DNA of 64,000 nt from contig NC_070571.1 in assembly GCF_026914185.1 (NCBI RefSeq), forward strand, positions 992,001-1,056,000, read 5' to 3'. The stretch comes from Puccinia triticina (Eukaryota > Basidiomycota > Pucciniomycetes > Pucciniales > Pucciniaceae). Of this stretch, positions 1 through 12,441 are shown one piece after another. The notes under the pieces were generated by a model that was not told where the DNA came from, searched no databases, and was given only the letters and a program-made list of their open reading frames with translations. A program made the translations under genes and the position numbers. Each line of letters begins with the position of its first letter. Position 1 is the stretch's first letter.

Positions 1-3000
1 TTCCTGGGAAAAAAATTAGGATCAGCTGACTGTGCCACATTGAGTGCTCTGGTGCAGTCCTGCAAGCTCTACAAGTGCTGGTGGAGCAGACTTGGAGCAG
101 CGCTGGAGTAGCTCTGGAGCAGAAACCAAAGCTGCATCATGTCACTTGCCATCAAGTGACTATTTTTTTTTCCTGGTGGAATCTGCAATTCCCAGGGGCA
201 CCCAGATTGCATCAATCTAATCTCAGTTTCTATGGTTGAGCTAGCAATACACACATAAAATTATGCAGTTAGGCTGTTCAAAGTTGACTTGCATAAAATC
301 ATAACACCATAAAATCATGAATTTCCAAGCTGAAAAACTATGTACTACCCAAACACTCAAAGTAGAGCAATTAACAGTTTAACATTAAGCGGACCGCCGC
401 GCCCACCAACAAAAAAAATGGCAGCATTTCTCCCTTCCCCCACCCAAAAAAAAAATACAGGTCCCAATGCACCTGGATTGCTTGGCTCTTTAAGCAATTG
501 GCGCCGAGCAAGAGCCAAGCGATGACCAGCAATCATTGACTCGCTGCCTCCTTTTATACTTTTCCCCTATACTTCAATTCAAGCCGGACTCTGTTATTTA
601 ATTTCCTTTTCCCCTCCCACCTTCGCCCACATCCCCCTCCCCTTTTTCTTCCATTTTCATCTTTCCACATGCAATCAATCACTCGAAAACGGTTACCTAA
701 GGTTCTTTTCAGAACTCTTAAAATCACCCCGAGTCATTTCCCTAGCCCTTCTCCAGGCTGACACCTTTTCCAGCGTGCCTCCAAATCTTCCCGGACGCAA
801 TTGATCCCACAAAAATGGGAAATTGAGTTTCTTTTCAGAAGTTTCATCAACACCCTCTGCGCACCTATCCGACCCGCTCTATGAAATCCAACTCCGGTGA
901 TCTGCGTACTCTGGTTGGAGGAGGATGCCACCTTGGCATACCATAAAGGCAACATTTTAGGAAGTGTCTTAAATTAATGGTGAATGAATTTACACCAGCG
1001 ATCACAGGGCGGCGTAGCCGCCCTTAAACGCTAGTATTTTTAAAATAGGACATAAAAACTTTTCACTTGAAATCTTAATGCTTTTATAGTTTTATGTATT
1101 GAAAATTTTATGATTTCAAGGGACCATAGACGCCAATTTTTTCAAATTAAGTTATTAACATGTAATTTCAATTTTCCAAAAATGGTGTGACAAGTGTTGC
1201 TCATTATGAAGATGATCACCACTGCTTTCAGCAATAATGTGCTTGTGAATTTCATATTTTGCAGAAATTGAAATTGAAATTGAAATCCAAAGTTGGAATT
1301 TGTTGGTATGGTACAGGCCCTAAGTGTATGATATACTCAGGAATCATTTTGATCATCTCAAACAATCCCATGAATTTTTGTCTACTTATGGATTCACATA
1401 TATACACATGCTATTTTTATGATCCAATCTTACTCTTGCTGAGTTTTATATTAAAGAAGATCTGGCCCAAAAAAGAAACATTCATTTCTTGGTAACATTG
1501 TGATAAGGCATTGATATTGATGAGTTAAAACCAAGTGGCAATAAATGGATTTAAATTGAACAAGTAGCCACATGAATTTTGTTTCCCAATAAGATCAGGA
1601 CAGTCCAGCCAAATAAAAGGCCCTGTTTGGACTCAACAGACCCTGGTGTTTTATTTTCAGAGAGAAAGAAAGTAGATGCATGTCAGAAATTAATTTTTTT
1701 GGGCAATGCAAGCCCATTAGGCTTCCCAGACTGCTCACCTATGGAAGAAGCTGTCACTTCTACATTGTGGTGGCGCTCGACGTTCTAAGGGGGCTTTCGA
1801 ATCTAGACTTCTTGCTTTCAATTGACTGATAATTGTGAATCAAGAATGCCAAAAAAACATCAAGTTAATTCTTTGTGTTTAGTTGGCTGTATTGGTAGTT
1901 GAATGCAGCATAAACAGACCTTGGACACTCCTCTGGCGTTGCGCGTTTCGCAAGTGAGGCAAAATCCAGGGCGGTAGAATGACCGAGCAGCCCAAGTGAG
2001 AAGACGATAGCAACAAGTAGATGTACTAAAGACTTAGCCATGACGAGTTAGTTGTCAAAAGATAGGTCGGTTGTCTAAGTAAAGGGGATTCGGAAAAGTG
2101 GATTCAACAGAGCGTAGGTGATGAAGGGTTATAAGGTGTTCCGGGACGAATGGCTTTTTATCAGTCATCAGACTGGTGCCGCGGTGGATGTGGAATGTGC
2201 CGTCCAAAGCCTCTCAGTCAATCAAGCATCAAACGATGTATAGTTCCTTTTTTACAACTCATGCAGCTTGTATCACAACAGAATTGTATAGCTATGAGCA
2301 AACCTTTGAGCCTTCGAGCCGGAGTTAAAGTACGTGTGAGCTACCTCGATGAGTAAAAGATGAACTCCTCGCTGTGAGCTCTAGCGATTGTTGTGCGGGG
2401 AATATTGGATTCGTCAGTCCTGGTGTGCGGATAGAAGGGGCGAAGACGGGACGGCCTGACAGGCACCTGATGCGGCGTAACATGCCGCTGGTCATGTATG
2501 TACTATTGTTCTTATCGCAAGGTTTCAGCGCTTGGATTTATTGACTCTTACGCCGACACTGACACAGGGACCGACTAGCACCCGAGAGTGATGAAACGAG
2601 CCTCCAAATCTGGTGGCAGCGATATAGCATACATATAGAAAGTTTTCCGGCAAGAGGGGACCGGCTGATGATCTGACTCCGCAGAGCCTATGAGACCTTG
2701 ACACATAACCTTGGAAAGTGATCGTCTCAGGGTTGGTCAGGAAATAGTTGGAGATACATTCCACGTAAAGCCTATAGAGGTGATAACTGCGATGCTGAGG
2801 CTTCTTGTATGACGCAAGGTAGCAGCGGAGCCACATGGGCGAGACGAAGTCTGCGAGAATCAAGATGTAAAGGAGAGTAAACAAGTTTTGAAGAAAACCA
2901 ATCCAAGGGCCCTCCCAAATGTGACTGTCTTTTCTTCTCCGTTATGTGTCCTCATCATCAACAGTAACCGGACAGACATTAAGCTATCCGGCCTGCTCTG

Positions 3001-3380
3001 CGCGCCGTCCGGATATCCACTTTTAAATTTGTTTCTCTGTTTCTGCCAAAAACAGTGAAGGCTAAGCCCATGAGTGAATTCTCTAGTCTTTATGCTTCCC
3101 GTCGAGAATGTCCGAGCATGATCCATAATTTTACAAATCCATTTCGGGTTGTTTATGACACAAGTTCATCTTGGAGCTGCCTATGTAGCTCTCCCTGCGG
3201 CTTGCCGGAGCCGGCCTGTCACTCGGCTGTCACTGATTGGCCACAACAGCTGACATGCCGAGAATGAGGTGAACAAAACCCCACTGATCGACATCCAACT
3301 CTCGGAGGAAAGCTTTGCAGTTGGATAGCAGTCGATCACAGTCACCTAGCAAAACAACAAGGGACGAACGCCGATAGAGG
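1..3380. other. gene-poor left flank
   Basis: I see no gene here that I can defend. A minus-strand stretch at about 2525-3126 stays open in two overlapping frames; one has a hydrophobic start and could be exons of a small secreted protein, but it lacks a convincing ATG-to-stop model. The only sharp structure is a small GC-rich hairpin at 1006-1024. Confidence 0.4.
1006..1024. repeat. short GC-rich hairpin
   Basis: Perfect 8-bp inverted repeat AGGGCGGC / GCCGCCCT around a 3-nt loop (gta) in otherwise AT-rich DNA. It resembles the inner stems of the dispersed hairpin elements at 15220, 15650, 30583, 31231, 37524 and 60803, but the outer arms are not visible here. Confidence 0.6.
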
Positions 3381-4600
3381 ATGTCGGTTCAATCAACTGG
3401 GCGGCATCTAAACCTACTCCATCAGACCCTAGCCGGCTGTCCGAGTCCTCTGCGAGCTGTTCTACGGACGAAACCACCGACCCCCCGTTACAGTTCGACG
3501 TTGGCGCCAAAGGACTCAGAGAAGAGCGCTCCGACCACTCCATCACGGGCCGAAAGAAAATTCCAGGTCGACATCTCCCTCTTCTCGCCCCTACTCGACC
3601 CACATCCATCGGAAACCGGACCGTACCATGAAATCTTCTTCGGATCAAAGCCACCGTTCATCCCGATCCCAGACGAAATCGTTCGCCAATCACTCGGAGA
3701 ACGGGGGAACTCAGCGACGATCGAATGCTTATTGCCATACTCACTAGACGAACGCGATCTGAGGAAACTCATGAAATTCACCCTGGTCACCAAGCGAGTC
3801 GTCAACCAAACCGGCAAGGGTAAGATCCCGAGCATGTATACCTTAGTCGTCGTCGGTAATGGGAAAGGCTTGGTAGGCTGTGGGGAGGGGAAGAGTGAAA
3901 GAATGGGCGATGCGGCTGCTGCGGCTACCAAACATGCCATCAAGAACTTGGCTCCCGTCAATGTGTTTGAAGGAAGAACGATCCACTCAGAACTCAGGTC
4001 GAAATTTCATGCTACCGAGATCGTCATGAGACCGCGTCCGCCTGGTCAGTCTTCCACTCTTCTAGAGCTCTCGGTTGTCAAAGGGCAATGTCTGATCAAT
4101 CGTGTCCATACTTAAGGCTTCGGACTAAGGTGCAGCCCATTCATACATCAGGTTGCCAAAGCCGCTGGAATTTCCGATCTCAGCGCTAAGGTCACCCGAA
4201 GTAACAATCCGATGAACGTGATCAAGATGGCACTGATGATGCTCCAATCTGGAGGAGCACCCGTTGGTGGGTATTTTCTCCGACCCGACCCCCTCTTCTT
4301 CCAGCTCCCGCTCCTCTTTTCTTTCCTACGTCCTGCTTTTCTTTTAGAGAGGATATGAAGAGTCACACGGATCTCATTTTTGTATTTATCCTGTAGGCAT
4401 GGGCGATGGGTTTGGTGGAAAGGGCAAAAGATTGGAAAAAGGAATCGGTATGCGAACGGGTGAAGGTGGGCAACTACTACTCTTTATCCGGCTTGTTTAT
4501 CATGTACAATACTAACTATGTTGTGTGTTCTTGATGTTTAGAGCTCGCCCTGATGCGCGGTCGGCGCTGTCAACCGTGGTCTATTGAAGACATAGATTGA
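3381..4600 (+). CDS. MRPS5: mitochondrial small-subunit ribosomal protein uS5m (MRPS5)
   Basis: Structural protein of the mitochondrial small ribosomal subunit. Four exons join in phase: 3381-4044, 4117-4266, 4397-4465 and 4542-4600, giving about 313 residues. The N-terminal part, rich in R, S, T and L and poor in acidic residues, looks like a mitochondrial presequence. The double-stranded-RNA-binding-like S5 N-domain follows (about residues 130-220), with the family pattern VVVGNGKGLVGCGEGKS and then DAAAAATKHAIKNL. The S5 C-domain is carried by exons 2-4 (GISDLSAKVTRSNNPMNVIKM, then a Gly/Lys-rich tail). Introns are GT-AG and the last contains a consensus branch site ACTAAC. The start is the first ATG after an in-frame-free upstream region and is directly followed by the presequence. 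The gene is convergent with the PP4 subunit gene. The identity is secure; the exact N-terminus is less so. Confidence 0.92.
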
Positions 4601-5109
4601 TTGATTGCCCTTTTTTGTTCCCTATTTTTTTAAGAAAAGCAAAACCCAGTAGAGAATTCCAAGATTTACATATCTGGATGAAATGACTTGTGCAAATATG
4701 AATCGTGACCTTGGGTAAGAGTGAACAAGGCGAGATGGGCGAAAAAGACCCAACGAGAGATCATGCTAGCTCTCAATGAACGTGAGGTGCATATTGCCTT
4801 TGCGGAGTATCTCTGAAACAAGAGGATTGAAAGACATGAATGAAAAATGTTCAATGCTTTTTTCATTTATGTATTGTAACCTCTCCTGTTTGCTCAAGAT
4901 CTTTTCCTTTGTCTATCACTCACTGGAATTTCAGCTGCACAAAATGTGCTCATTTGAAGGCCAGAAAAGGTGTAAGTGGGTAAGATTCTCAACAAGTCAG
5001 AAGATTGTGGTAAATAGATATTTCCAAAAAAAAAAAATCACTGGAACACACGACTTTTTGCTCAGATTTTTTAAGAAACAAAATCAAGTGCGAGGTAAGA
5101 TGAGTGCAA
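4601..5109. other. intergenic, convergent gene ends
   Basis: 3' flanks of the uS5m gene and of the PP4 regulatory subunit gene, which point toward each other. I see A-rich runs and no additional gene. Confidence 0.6.
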
Positions 5110-6488
5110 TCAAGCATCTTGCATGATCACGTCTTCTGATTGGTCAGTCTTTGGAGGATCATCAGAAGGTTGGCTCAAAGCTTCCTTAATCGTGTTTTCC
5201 AAAGTCTCAGAATTTTCCGCTTGAGCAGAAGCTTCAATTGACTGACTTGTAGGAGGGGTGATTTCAGGATGAAGCTGTGCAGGTTGAAGCGGGGGTGAGC
5301 AGACGAGTTGCTGAGTTAAGGAAGGGACGGCAGATGGAAAGTTAGCTGTCCGAGTTGGGCTGATGAGTGTTGCTGTGAGTGGGTTATGCGAGGGAGTGGT
5401 GGGAAGTGGGACGGTAGGTGAGGAGAGGCTGGTCAAGGGCGGGGTGATCGGACGTTCATCGGTTTCAGAGGAGAGCAAGAGGGGCGAGGTGTGTCGTGAT
5501 CGGCGGCCATCGGAAGACGCGAGCTCGGGGGATAAGGATTGGCGGTTGTCTGAATTTATGAGCCAGGGGACGGGCGAGAGGATTGGGGTGATCGGTGTGG
5601 ATGTAGAATGGCGACGAGGTCGAGGGGTATGGATGATAGATGAGGAGAGACTGTCACCATTGATGAGCGTGGATGGATTTGATTGGTTGTTTGATGGGCC
5701 AATGAATTGATTTGGCTCGGTCATTATGAATGTATTAACTGAGAAGGATTTGACGGGTGAACTGACTGAGAGCACGCGCTGGATGGCTCTGAGATATTTG
5801 GGTAGGGTTGTGTAATGCGGATGAATTCCAGTTGAATTGGATGATGATACGCTTGAGTCGTGGAACATCAGTTCGGCCAGTCGCTGGATCGTAAATGGTG
5901 CAGATTGAATGGTACGAATCGCTTCAGAGCACTGGGTTGGATCCGACATGCTTTGATCTTCTGTTTTGCTCCTTTCTTCTAATATACGATCTCTGGCATC
6001 GGAAAAATCTTTCAAGGCTAGAGAGATCCTATCGATATTCTTTTGCAGATCCTCTGACGTCCAAAGCCATCCTCCAGCCGGTTCTTCTCGGGTATCAAAC
6101 AGTGAGGCCTCGCCCAGCTTGAGGTAGTTTTGGACAGTTCCTTTGAGACAGAAGAGCATGGCCTGGAGGAGTGTTGACCAGCTGAGAGACGATTGAGGAG
6201 GAGGCAGGCCGGTTCGGGCCAGTGAAGTTAGAACTTGCTGAAAGCCTATCCGAAAAGGGATACAAAATTCGATAGATAAGTTCAGCTAAAAAATGCTACG
6301 AAAGATAAAGTGGACGGCGACAGAGGAAGTCTCTTACGGTCGTTCCATTCGAACCGATCGAGTGCATCGAAGTGGATTTCGACCGGAGAGGATGCGGCCG
6401 ATGGCCTGGTGACATGGAAGGATTGGCCCGGGGTTGTCTGGGTGAAGCCATTCCGGATCGGCTGAAGTGTCGGGAGGCCGGCGTTCAT
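5110..6488 (-). CDS. PPP4R2: serine/threonine protein phosphatase 4 regulatory subunit 2
   Basis: Regulatory subunit of protein phosphatase 4, which acts in DNA-damage recovery and other nuclear signalling. Two exons, 6488-6338 and 6245-5110, are joined by a 92-bp GT-AG intron in phase; the product is about 428 residues. The family signature PFTIQRLAELM lies at about residues 167-177 and is followed by the usual segment ending KYLRAIQRVLSVSS. The first 150 residues are the conserved helical domain. The C-terminal 230 residues are Ser/Pro/Thr-rich and disordered, ending in an acidic tail, as in known family members. The start codon at 6488 begins the first exon and lies 150 bp from the start of the divergent methyltransferase gene. 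The family call rests on the signature and architecture remembered from animal PPP4R2. Confidence 0.85.
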
Positions 6489-6637
6489 GGTGAAGAGGCG
6501 ATGGAGGACGAGGCTGGCCAGGCCGGAGGGGCCGAGCGATGAGATACGGCATCACCCCGGGGGAGTCGGGGGCCAACCAACTGCCATGTATTCATGCACA
6601 ATTTCCAACTGCAGGAAGACGACTGCTACCAATTGTG
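6489..6637. promoter_or_regulatory. shared divergent promoter
   Basis: 149 bp separate the start codons of the PP4 subunit (-) and the isoaspartate methyltransferase (+). Both promoters and 5' UTRs must lie here or overlap the neighbouring coding exon. The region contains a CCCCGGGGGAGTC-type GC block at about 6555-6568. No TATA box stands out. Confidence 0.55.
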
Positions 6638-8024
6638 ATGGCTTGGAGATCACATGGCGCGACGAATAACGAAGTCAGTAGATCAGACACGATGACCGCA
6701 TACATATTTGAACTGACACCGGCTTCGACGCTGACCGATATCAGCTCGTACAAAACCTCTTTGCCAATGGCTTGATGAAATCCACGAGGTTGGTGTACCC
6801 GTCTCTGGAAATCGGCATGCTGCTGAGCAGGGCTATGAACTTCTGTTGTCTAGGGTGCTTGAGGCAATGAAGCACGTTGATCGGGCTAATTATCTCTTAC
6901 CTGGCACTCGAACGTATGCATACGAGGACCGACCTCGGCAAGTCTGCTTTCACGACCGGTTTCATTCGAAGAAAATTTCCTACTTATTTACCACCTCTAG
7001 ATTCGGAATCGGAATTCTTACATTCCTGATCCTTTTTTCACCCTCAAATCTGCAGATCTATTGGCTTCGGTGCCACAATTTCCGCGCCTCATATGGTTAG
7101 TGAAAGCGAACACATATCCCTCATGAGGAGTGCTCGTCAGTGATCGCGAAAAATCGAGCTGACCGGATATTCTGTCAGCATGCAAACGCGCTCGAAAACC
7201 TGCTACCTTTTTTGAAACCAGGTGCAAGAGTCTTAGGTTCGTCAACACTTCAAGTTTGGTTTTTGGGCCCCGCGCCGGTCCTTAACCTTTATGCATAAAT
7301 CCTCACGCAGACGTTGGGAGCGGTAGCGGCTACATGCTAGCATGCTTTCACCATTTAGTCAAAGGCCCGGCCCCCAATGTGTCACCGCCGACTATCGGTT
7401 TCGTTCTAGGTCAGCGCGAATGCCCTACATCGTAAAATGTAGTATCATGAACAGCTCTCATGTGGCTGATTGGGTCTGCATGGAATACAGGGATCGAGCA
7501 TATTCCTGAGCTTGCCATACAATCGATCGGCAATCTGAGGAAAGACGGCTTAGGGCCCAGCCTTGACAATTCGGAAATAAGTGTCTGCAGTGAGGATGGA
7601 AGGAACCCTGATCCGAGACATGGAGGAGCATGGGACGTCATCCATGTCGGTGCGGCTGCCCCAACTGTGAGCTCGAATCTTTCATACTCATCTTGAGCTG
7701 TACAACACTATCTCTCATATCTCATCTCTCGGGCCGTGACAGGTTCCAGAATCCTTATTGAACCAACTCAATGCCCCTGGACGGATGTTCATACCTGTCA
7801 GTAACCTTACCGACCAATTTGCTGTTTGATTGTTCGCATAGAGCGGCTGATAGCCTCCGTGCTGAAACACGATTCTAACATCAACTTTTCTATAGGTTGG
7901 CGAAGACAATCAAGCAATTTATCAAATCGACAAGCATTCGGACGGGAGTATCACTCAACATGAACTATACGGCGTGAGATATGTCCCATTGACCAGTCTG
8001 GATTCCCAGTTACAGTCTACTTGA
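6638..8024 (+). CDS. PCMT1: protein-L-isoaspartate O-methyltransferase
   Basis: Repairs damaged proteins by methylating L-isoaspartyl residues with S-adenosylmethionine. Nine exons join in phase: 6638-6673, 6745-6788, 6854-6937, 7056-7095, 7179-7236, 7311-7409, 7491-7666, 7743-7796 and 7896-8024, giving 239 residues. The family motif SIGFGATISAPHM is at residues 56-68, the SAM-binding motif DVGSGSGY at 88-95, and the post-motif GIEHIPELA follows. The C-terminal pattern IPVGEDNQ...VPLTSLDSQ is typical. Intron 3 (6938-7055) has a GC donor, GCAAGT, with a normal AG acceptor; only this choice gives the conserved RSIGFGATISAPHM join. The length equals that of most eukaryotic members. The individual exons are unusually short (36-176 bp). 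Confidence 0.93.
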
Positions 8025-9121
8025 GGAGCAATGTATTATTTCCTTCTTTATCCCATTGACTCTGTATTATTAAGCAAGCAAATAATGGCTCAAACTTTGA
8101 GAGTTTCATTGATTTTTCTGTCTCTTTACCATCTTGTGTGTTGAAACATTTATGGCCAATTTAAGAAGTATAACAAAATCAAATTTGATAGTATCTATCC
8201 AGCTATATCTCCCCACTGGTCTAGACCATCGTATGCATCATTGATGATGAAGTGGAACATAAGAAGTCAAGTGATTCCTGCAAGGATCCGCTTCTCTAGG
8301 TTGATTCCTAGTTGTTGGTGATAAACTTTCTCTTGGCTGGAACATGTTTTGTGGATTTTTGGTCTTCTGCATAGACTATGTTATGTAGATCAAACAGAAA
8401 CGTAAGGACCTGCCGCGCATCACAGCCAACAAGACTTGTAACTTGCGGTCTCATCGGCTGGTGTGAAACGTGTGTTACTCTTGCTGTGGAATCTCAGCAG
8501 GCTTGCGTCGTAGCCGTACCCACCCATGGCCATAAAAGCCGATCAACTGATCGGCATGCCCCATAAACAAATCTATCGCCATCAGTAATTTTTCAGAGCT
8601 GCCCGTCATGAAATATTTCGGACGATGTCCAGCCATCTCTACGCTTTACGCGTATGTCATCCTGATAACATCTGGATTGCCGCAAGGCGTGCTATCCGGA
8701 CTCAACCCAGCAGAATTACAAAGAGAAGGGAAAAGGTTGTGTTTCTCGTTTTGGTGAATCCATGCCTCATTCATTATGCTGACTGGGTCATCCACCGCCC
8801 TACCAGTCTTGGGAAGCTAAGCAGCTTTGCAATTCCCGACTCAACTGGCTCCTCATGGGACACCAGTGGAAGGCCATCATCCTGGATGGATCCTACTGGT
8901 GCGTGACAATGACGTCTAATCTGACACTGGTTTTCAGCGGCTTGGTAGTCATATCTATGAAGCAATCGATTTGCAAACCGATGTTCTTCTGTTTGTTATC
9001 AGGCAATTCTAGAGCGTCTGGATTCACACCCACTCACAGTCAAGTCGACAATGGGCCTAGAACCAGGAACTTCATTCGTTAGTGGTTTCCTTACTTTCGA
9101 ATAGCACTTTGAAATGCTAGT
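8025..9121 (+). other. possible 5' exons of the orphan gene downstream
   Basis: An ATG at 8608 opens a frame with a signal-peptide-like start (residues about 10-25 hydrophobic, then a polar stretch) running to a possible donor at 8736. A further open segment at 8807-8893 follows a good acceptor, and others at about 8936-9000 and 9003-9077 look coding. I could not join them in one frame to each other or to the exon at 9122. They may be the real secreted N-terminus of the next gene, or remnants. Confidence 0.3.
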
Positions 9122-11828
9122 ATGTATGGTGTCCCCTTTGCGCGGGCGACTAACAAAACAGAAACCTCTTTAACCATAGAGTTGATCGGCAAAAACGATC
9201 CATCTTACCAATCAGAGGGAGGCGCAGATTTCGGAGAACATGGCCATCATCCCGCATTTCAGCGGACTAATTGTGAGCTACATCTGTACTTGATTTGGGA
9301 CCTTCACCAATGATGTGTTTCAATATGAATGCATGTCAGACAGTAGCCATCATGAGAACTGATCAGCACATGATTGAATTATTCAGATCATGACCCTCAG
9401 CCGAATCTCGATGCAAAGCCATCTTCCACTCCGGTGTTCAAAGACTTGGCCAAATGGGAACTTTCGGAAAGTGCGAAAGACAAACAGTCGGTGGATAGTC
9501 CAGCAAGCATCGATATCGAGGAAGTTGCGTCCAGTCTGTCCTCGCGATTTCGTACCGGTACTTCTGAAGGAAATGCTTCGCATCATCCAATGCAGAAAAA
9601 ACAAAAAAGTGGGTATGCCCCTCAGTTCTCGGGGGCAAATTTTGTTTCTGTTTGGGTATCACCCAAGGTGGTTCAAAGTAAAAACCCAAATATTTAGATC
9701 CATCTTCTTAATGGTTACATATCAAATGCTTGGACTGCGCACGTAGTGATTGGAGTACTTTGCTCATTATTCTTGTCCTTTTTGATTGATTCAAGCTGAA
9801 TGTAGCAACTCACCAAGAAACATAGACCTCCAAGTCTTGGTTAAGTCCCCTGAGGAAAACCTACAGACATCTATATGTGAAGGTGGTAAATCAATTTTGC
9901 AAGGAGAGAGTACTTCTGATATGCCCACAAATGCTCCTGGACCACTGCAAAATCTGTATCATGACAACTCAAGCAGGCTTGCCAGAAGCTTGGTCTTGGC
10001 TGAACCTACCGGTTTTTCACATTTACCAAAAAAAATCAGAGAGACAGGTAGTCCCATAAATCTTACCAAAGGTAAGGAAAAGGTAGCAGAAACAAGTCCA
10101 AGTTTCCAGCCAAAAGAGCAATTAAATACACTAATTGAAAAGCAGAATATATTACTTCAGGCACCAACAGCTTCAACAGATGCATCTGATCAGTTGTTGA
10201 ACCTGGATAGATTTTATCCAACAGGTTCTTCAACCCAGACCCAGGAAAGTGCACAAATTGTTGGAAACTTGAACCAGGCTGCTGGAAAAGTGAATTTATG
10301 CAGGGTGTCAGCTTGGATTCTTGGGTACACCATTTATGATGCTGATCCAGTTGCCCAAAACTTGAAATTAAGGCATGAAACCCAAATATTGGATTTCACA
10401 CAGAGGATTGAAAATGAAATTGATAGAAGATTTCAAATAAAAAAGCAAGATTTCTCAAGTACAGAATTTGCACACCATCTCTGGTTCATCCACATTAAGT
10501 TTCTTCAGAGTCTTGGAGGTTCAGAGAAAGATTATTTGGAGGAGCACTTTTATCTCCAGGATTGGCTTCTTAACATTTTTGAAAATGATCATGATGAAGC
10601 CAAAATAAAGGCCAAAGGTCTTATAGAATTTTTTTACAATCCATTCAAGCACATCACAAAAATTCCGCCAGAATATAAAAAAAGCTTTTACCAGTTGGGA
10701 GGTGGAATAGATGAAGGATTCCATCTTTCAGGAGTAGTACATTATGACCAAATATACATTGTTAATATGATTACAGATTTTCTGATTTTTCATTATGCAA
10801 CCAGAAACATTGACAAGTCATGTTTCCTGTTTGGAAAACGTAACATACTTTTCCCATATCACCTGGCTACAATTTTGTTCAGATCAAAGAAAATTGCAAA
10901 AACAGATAGAAGACGCATAGATATGACTAAGCTCAACCTACTACCCTGGAATAATCCTTTGGATACTGGGCGTAAATCACAATTATTAGCAGACAGGACA
11001 CTGGTAAGATTATTTAATAAAGTCTTGAATCATTGTGTTAAAATTCTTTCAAATCAAGAATTTCTAGATTCTTTCAAAGCTCAATCACAATCAAGTCTCT
11101 TCATCCAACATGAACCCAAAAACATTTGGGATCTTATGGTGAAGGTTGGAGGAAGCAAAGAAGGGTTTGACTCACATTTAGTGCATGAGGAATATCAAAA
11201 GTGGAAATCTGTTGATCCCACTTTACATGCGGAAGGAATGTTTGAAAATTTGAATAGCCTCTTACAGATAATGTGGGGCTGCAATGCAAGAATTATTGGG
11301 ATGTTTGGTTATCAAGATACAGACAAAATTGTTTTGGAGGAACAACATCAACTTCAAAAGAAATTCTTTCAGATTCTGGTTGATCCAAATCCAAGAAGCT
11401 CTGTTTCAAACAGCATTCTACCAGATAATGAAGAAACTTTCCAATTTCTCAAATATGAAATTGGGAAAATAGTTTCTGGATCACTACATTCTAATATTTC
11501 TAAAGATAGAATTTCAGAAACAAACTTTGACAGCCAAGAATTCCAGTTAAGAAAAGCTGCAGTGATTTTCAAGATGATCAGTTATTACTACCAGTCAAGG
11601 AATTTCTTAAAGTGGTTGAATGTGTTTGGAAATGACAAAAAAATGCTTAGATTATTTGAGAAGATTGACAAGAGACTTGAAGTACCAATGGTGTATAACC
11701 ATCCAATGCCTTATCAGTCACAAGAGCTTAAATCAACTGGATTATTCCCTTGGAATCTCCCTTTGAGTACAACAGCACGTCAACGGAGATATATCAAAAG
11801 CCTCTTTGTAGAAAAAAATGGCTTTTGA
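9122..11828 (+). CDS. orphan protein, about 800 residues, probably rust-lineage specific
   Basis: I do not recognise this protein. Three exons join in phase: 9122-9272, 9387-9608 and 9796-11828, giving about 801 residues if the ATG at 9122 is the start. The large last exon is open for more than 2 kb. The first 350 residues are polar, Ser/Gln-rich and probably disordered; the remainder is hydrophobic-patterned and helical, with a segment around GGGIDEGFHLSGVVHYDQIY. Two similar short segments, LLPWNNPLDTGRKSQ and LFPWNLPLSTTARQR, occur about 270 residues apart, suggesting an internal duplication. The last exon is distinctly more AT-rich than the neighbouring housekeeping genes. The true start may lie upstream at 8608, which would add a signal peptide. 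Function unknown. Confidence 0.5.
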
Positions 11829-12328
11829 GATTCAACAGAACTATTAGCCCAGTTCACATTGGCCACTTTAACAAAAAGTTGATGATTAAGGCCTTGTTTA
11901 GAGCCAATAGAATCCGGGCAATAGATGAGTTTTTTGCTAGACATCCTATGTGACATCTGATCAGGCTCACCAAAACTTGATCAGATTTTAAAACAATCTG
12001 CATTCTACAAATATACCAGCACCAAACAAGGCCTAAATTTACAAAAAGAGAGAAAAGTTCAGAATTATTGATTTCTGAAGAATCTGATCAACTTACAAAA
12101 GTTGTGGTCAAAATTAGTGTTCAAGCTCCAACTTGAACCGGGCTAATGATTATTCTACTGACATGAAATACAACTCTATACATACAACTTCTTTTTTTGT
12201 CTGCTGATTAATTCAATCTGGTATCTTTTTCCTGCAATTTAAACAGATTTTTGTTATATTTTTGGTCCCTCTTCCAATGTATGTTCATTATAACTGGCCT
12301 CTGGGAAGTATCCAAGTTTATTAAAGAC

Positions 12329-12441
12329 ACAGATTTGCCAGAACCTTAAAAAAAAATTCAAGGGTTCTACCTACAATTTACAAAAATGAAAACAGATTTG
12401 CCAGCACCTTAAAAAAAATTCAAGGGTTCTGCCTACAATTT
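12329..12441. repeat. short direct duplication
   Basis: Two copies of a roughly 50-bp segment starting ACAGATTTGCCAG and ending CCTACAATTT, at 12329-12379 and 12392-12441. They differ at a few positions and lie 12 bp apart. Confidence 0.75.
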
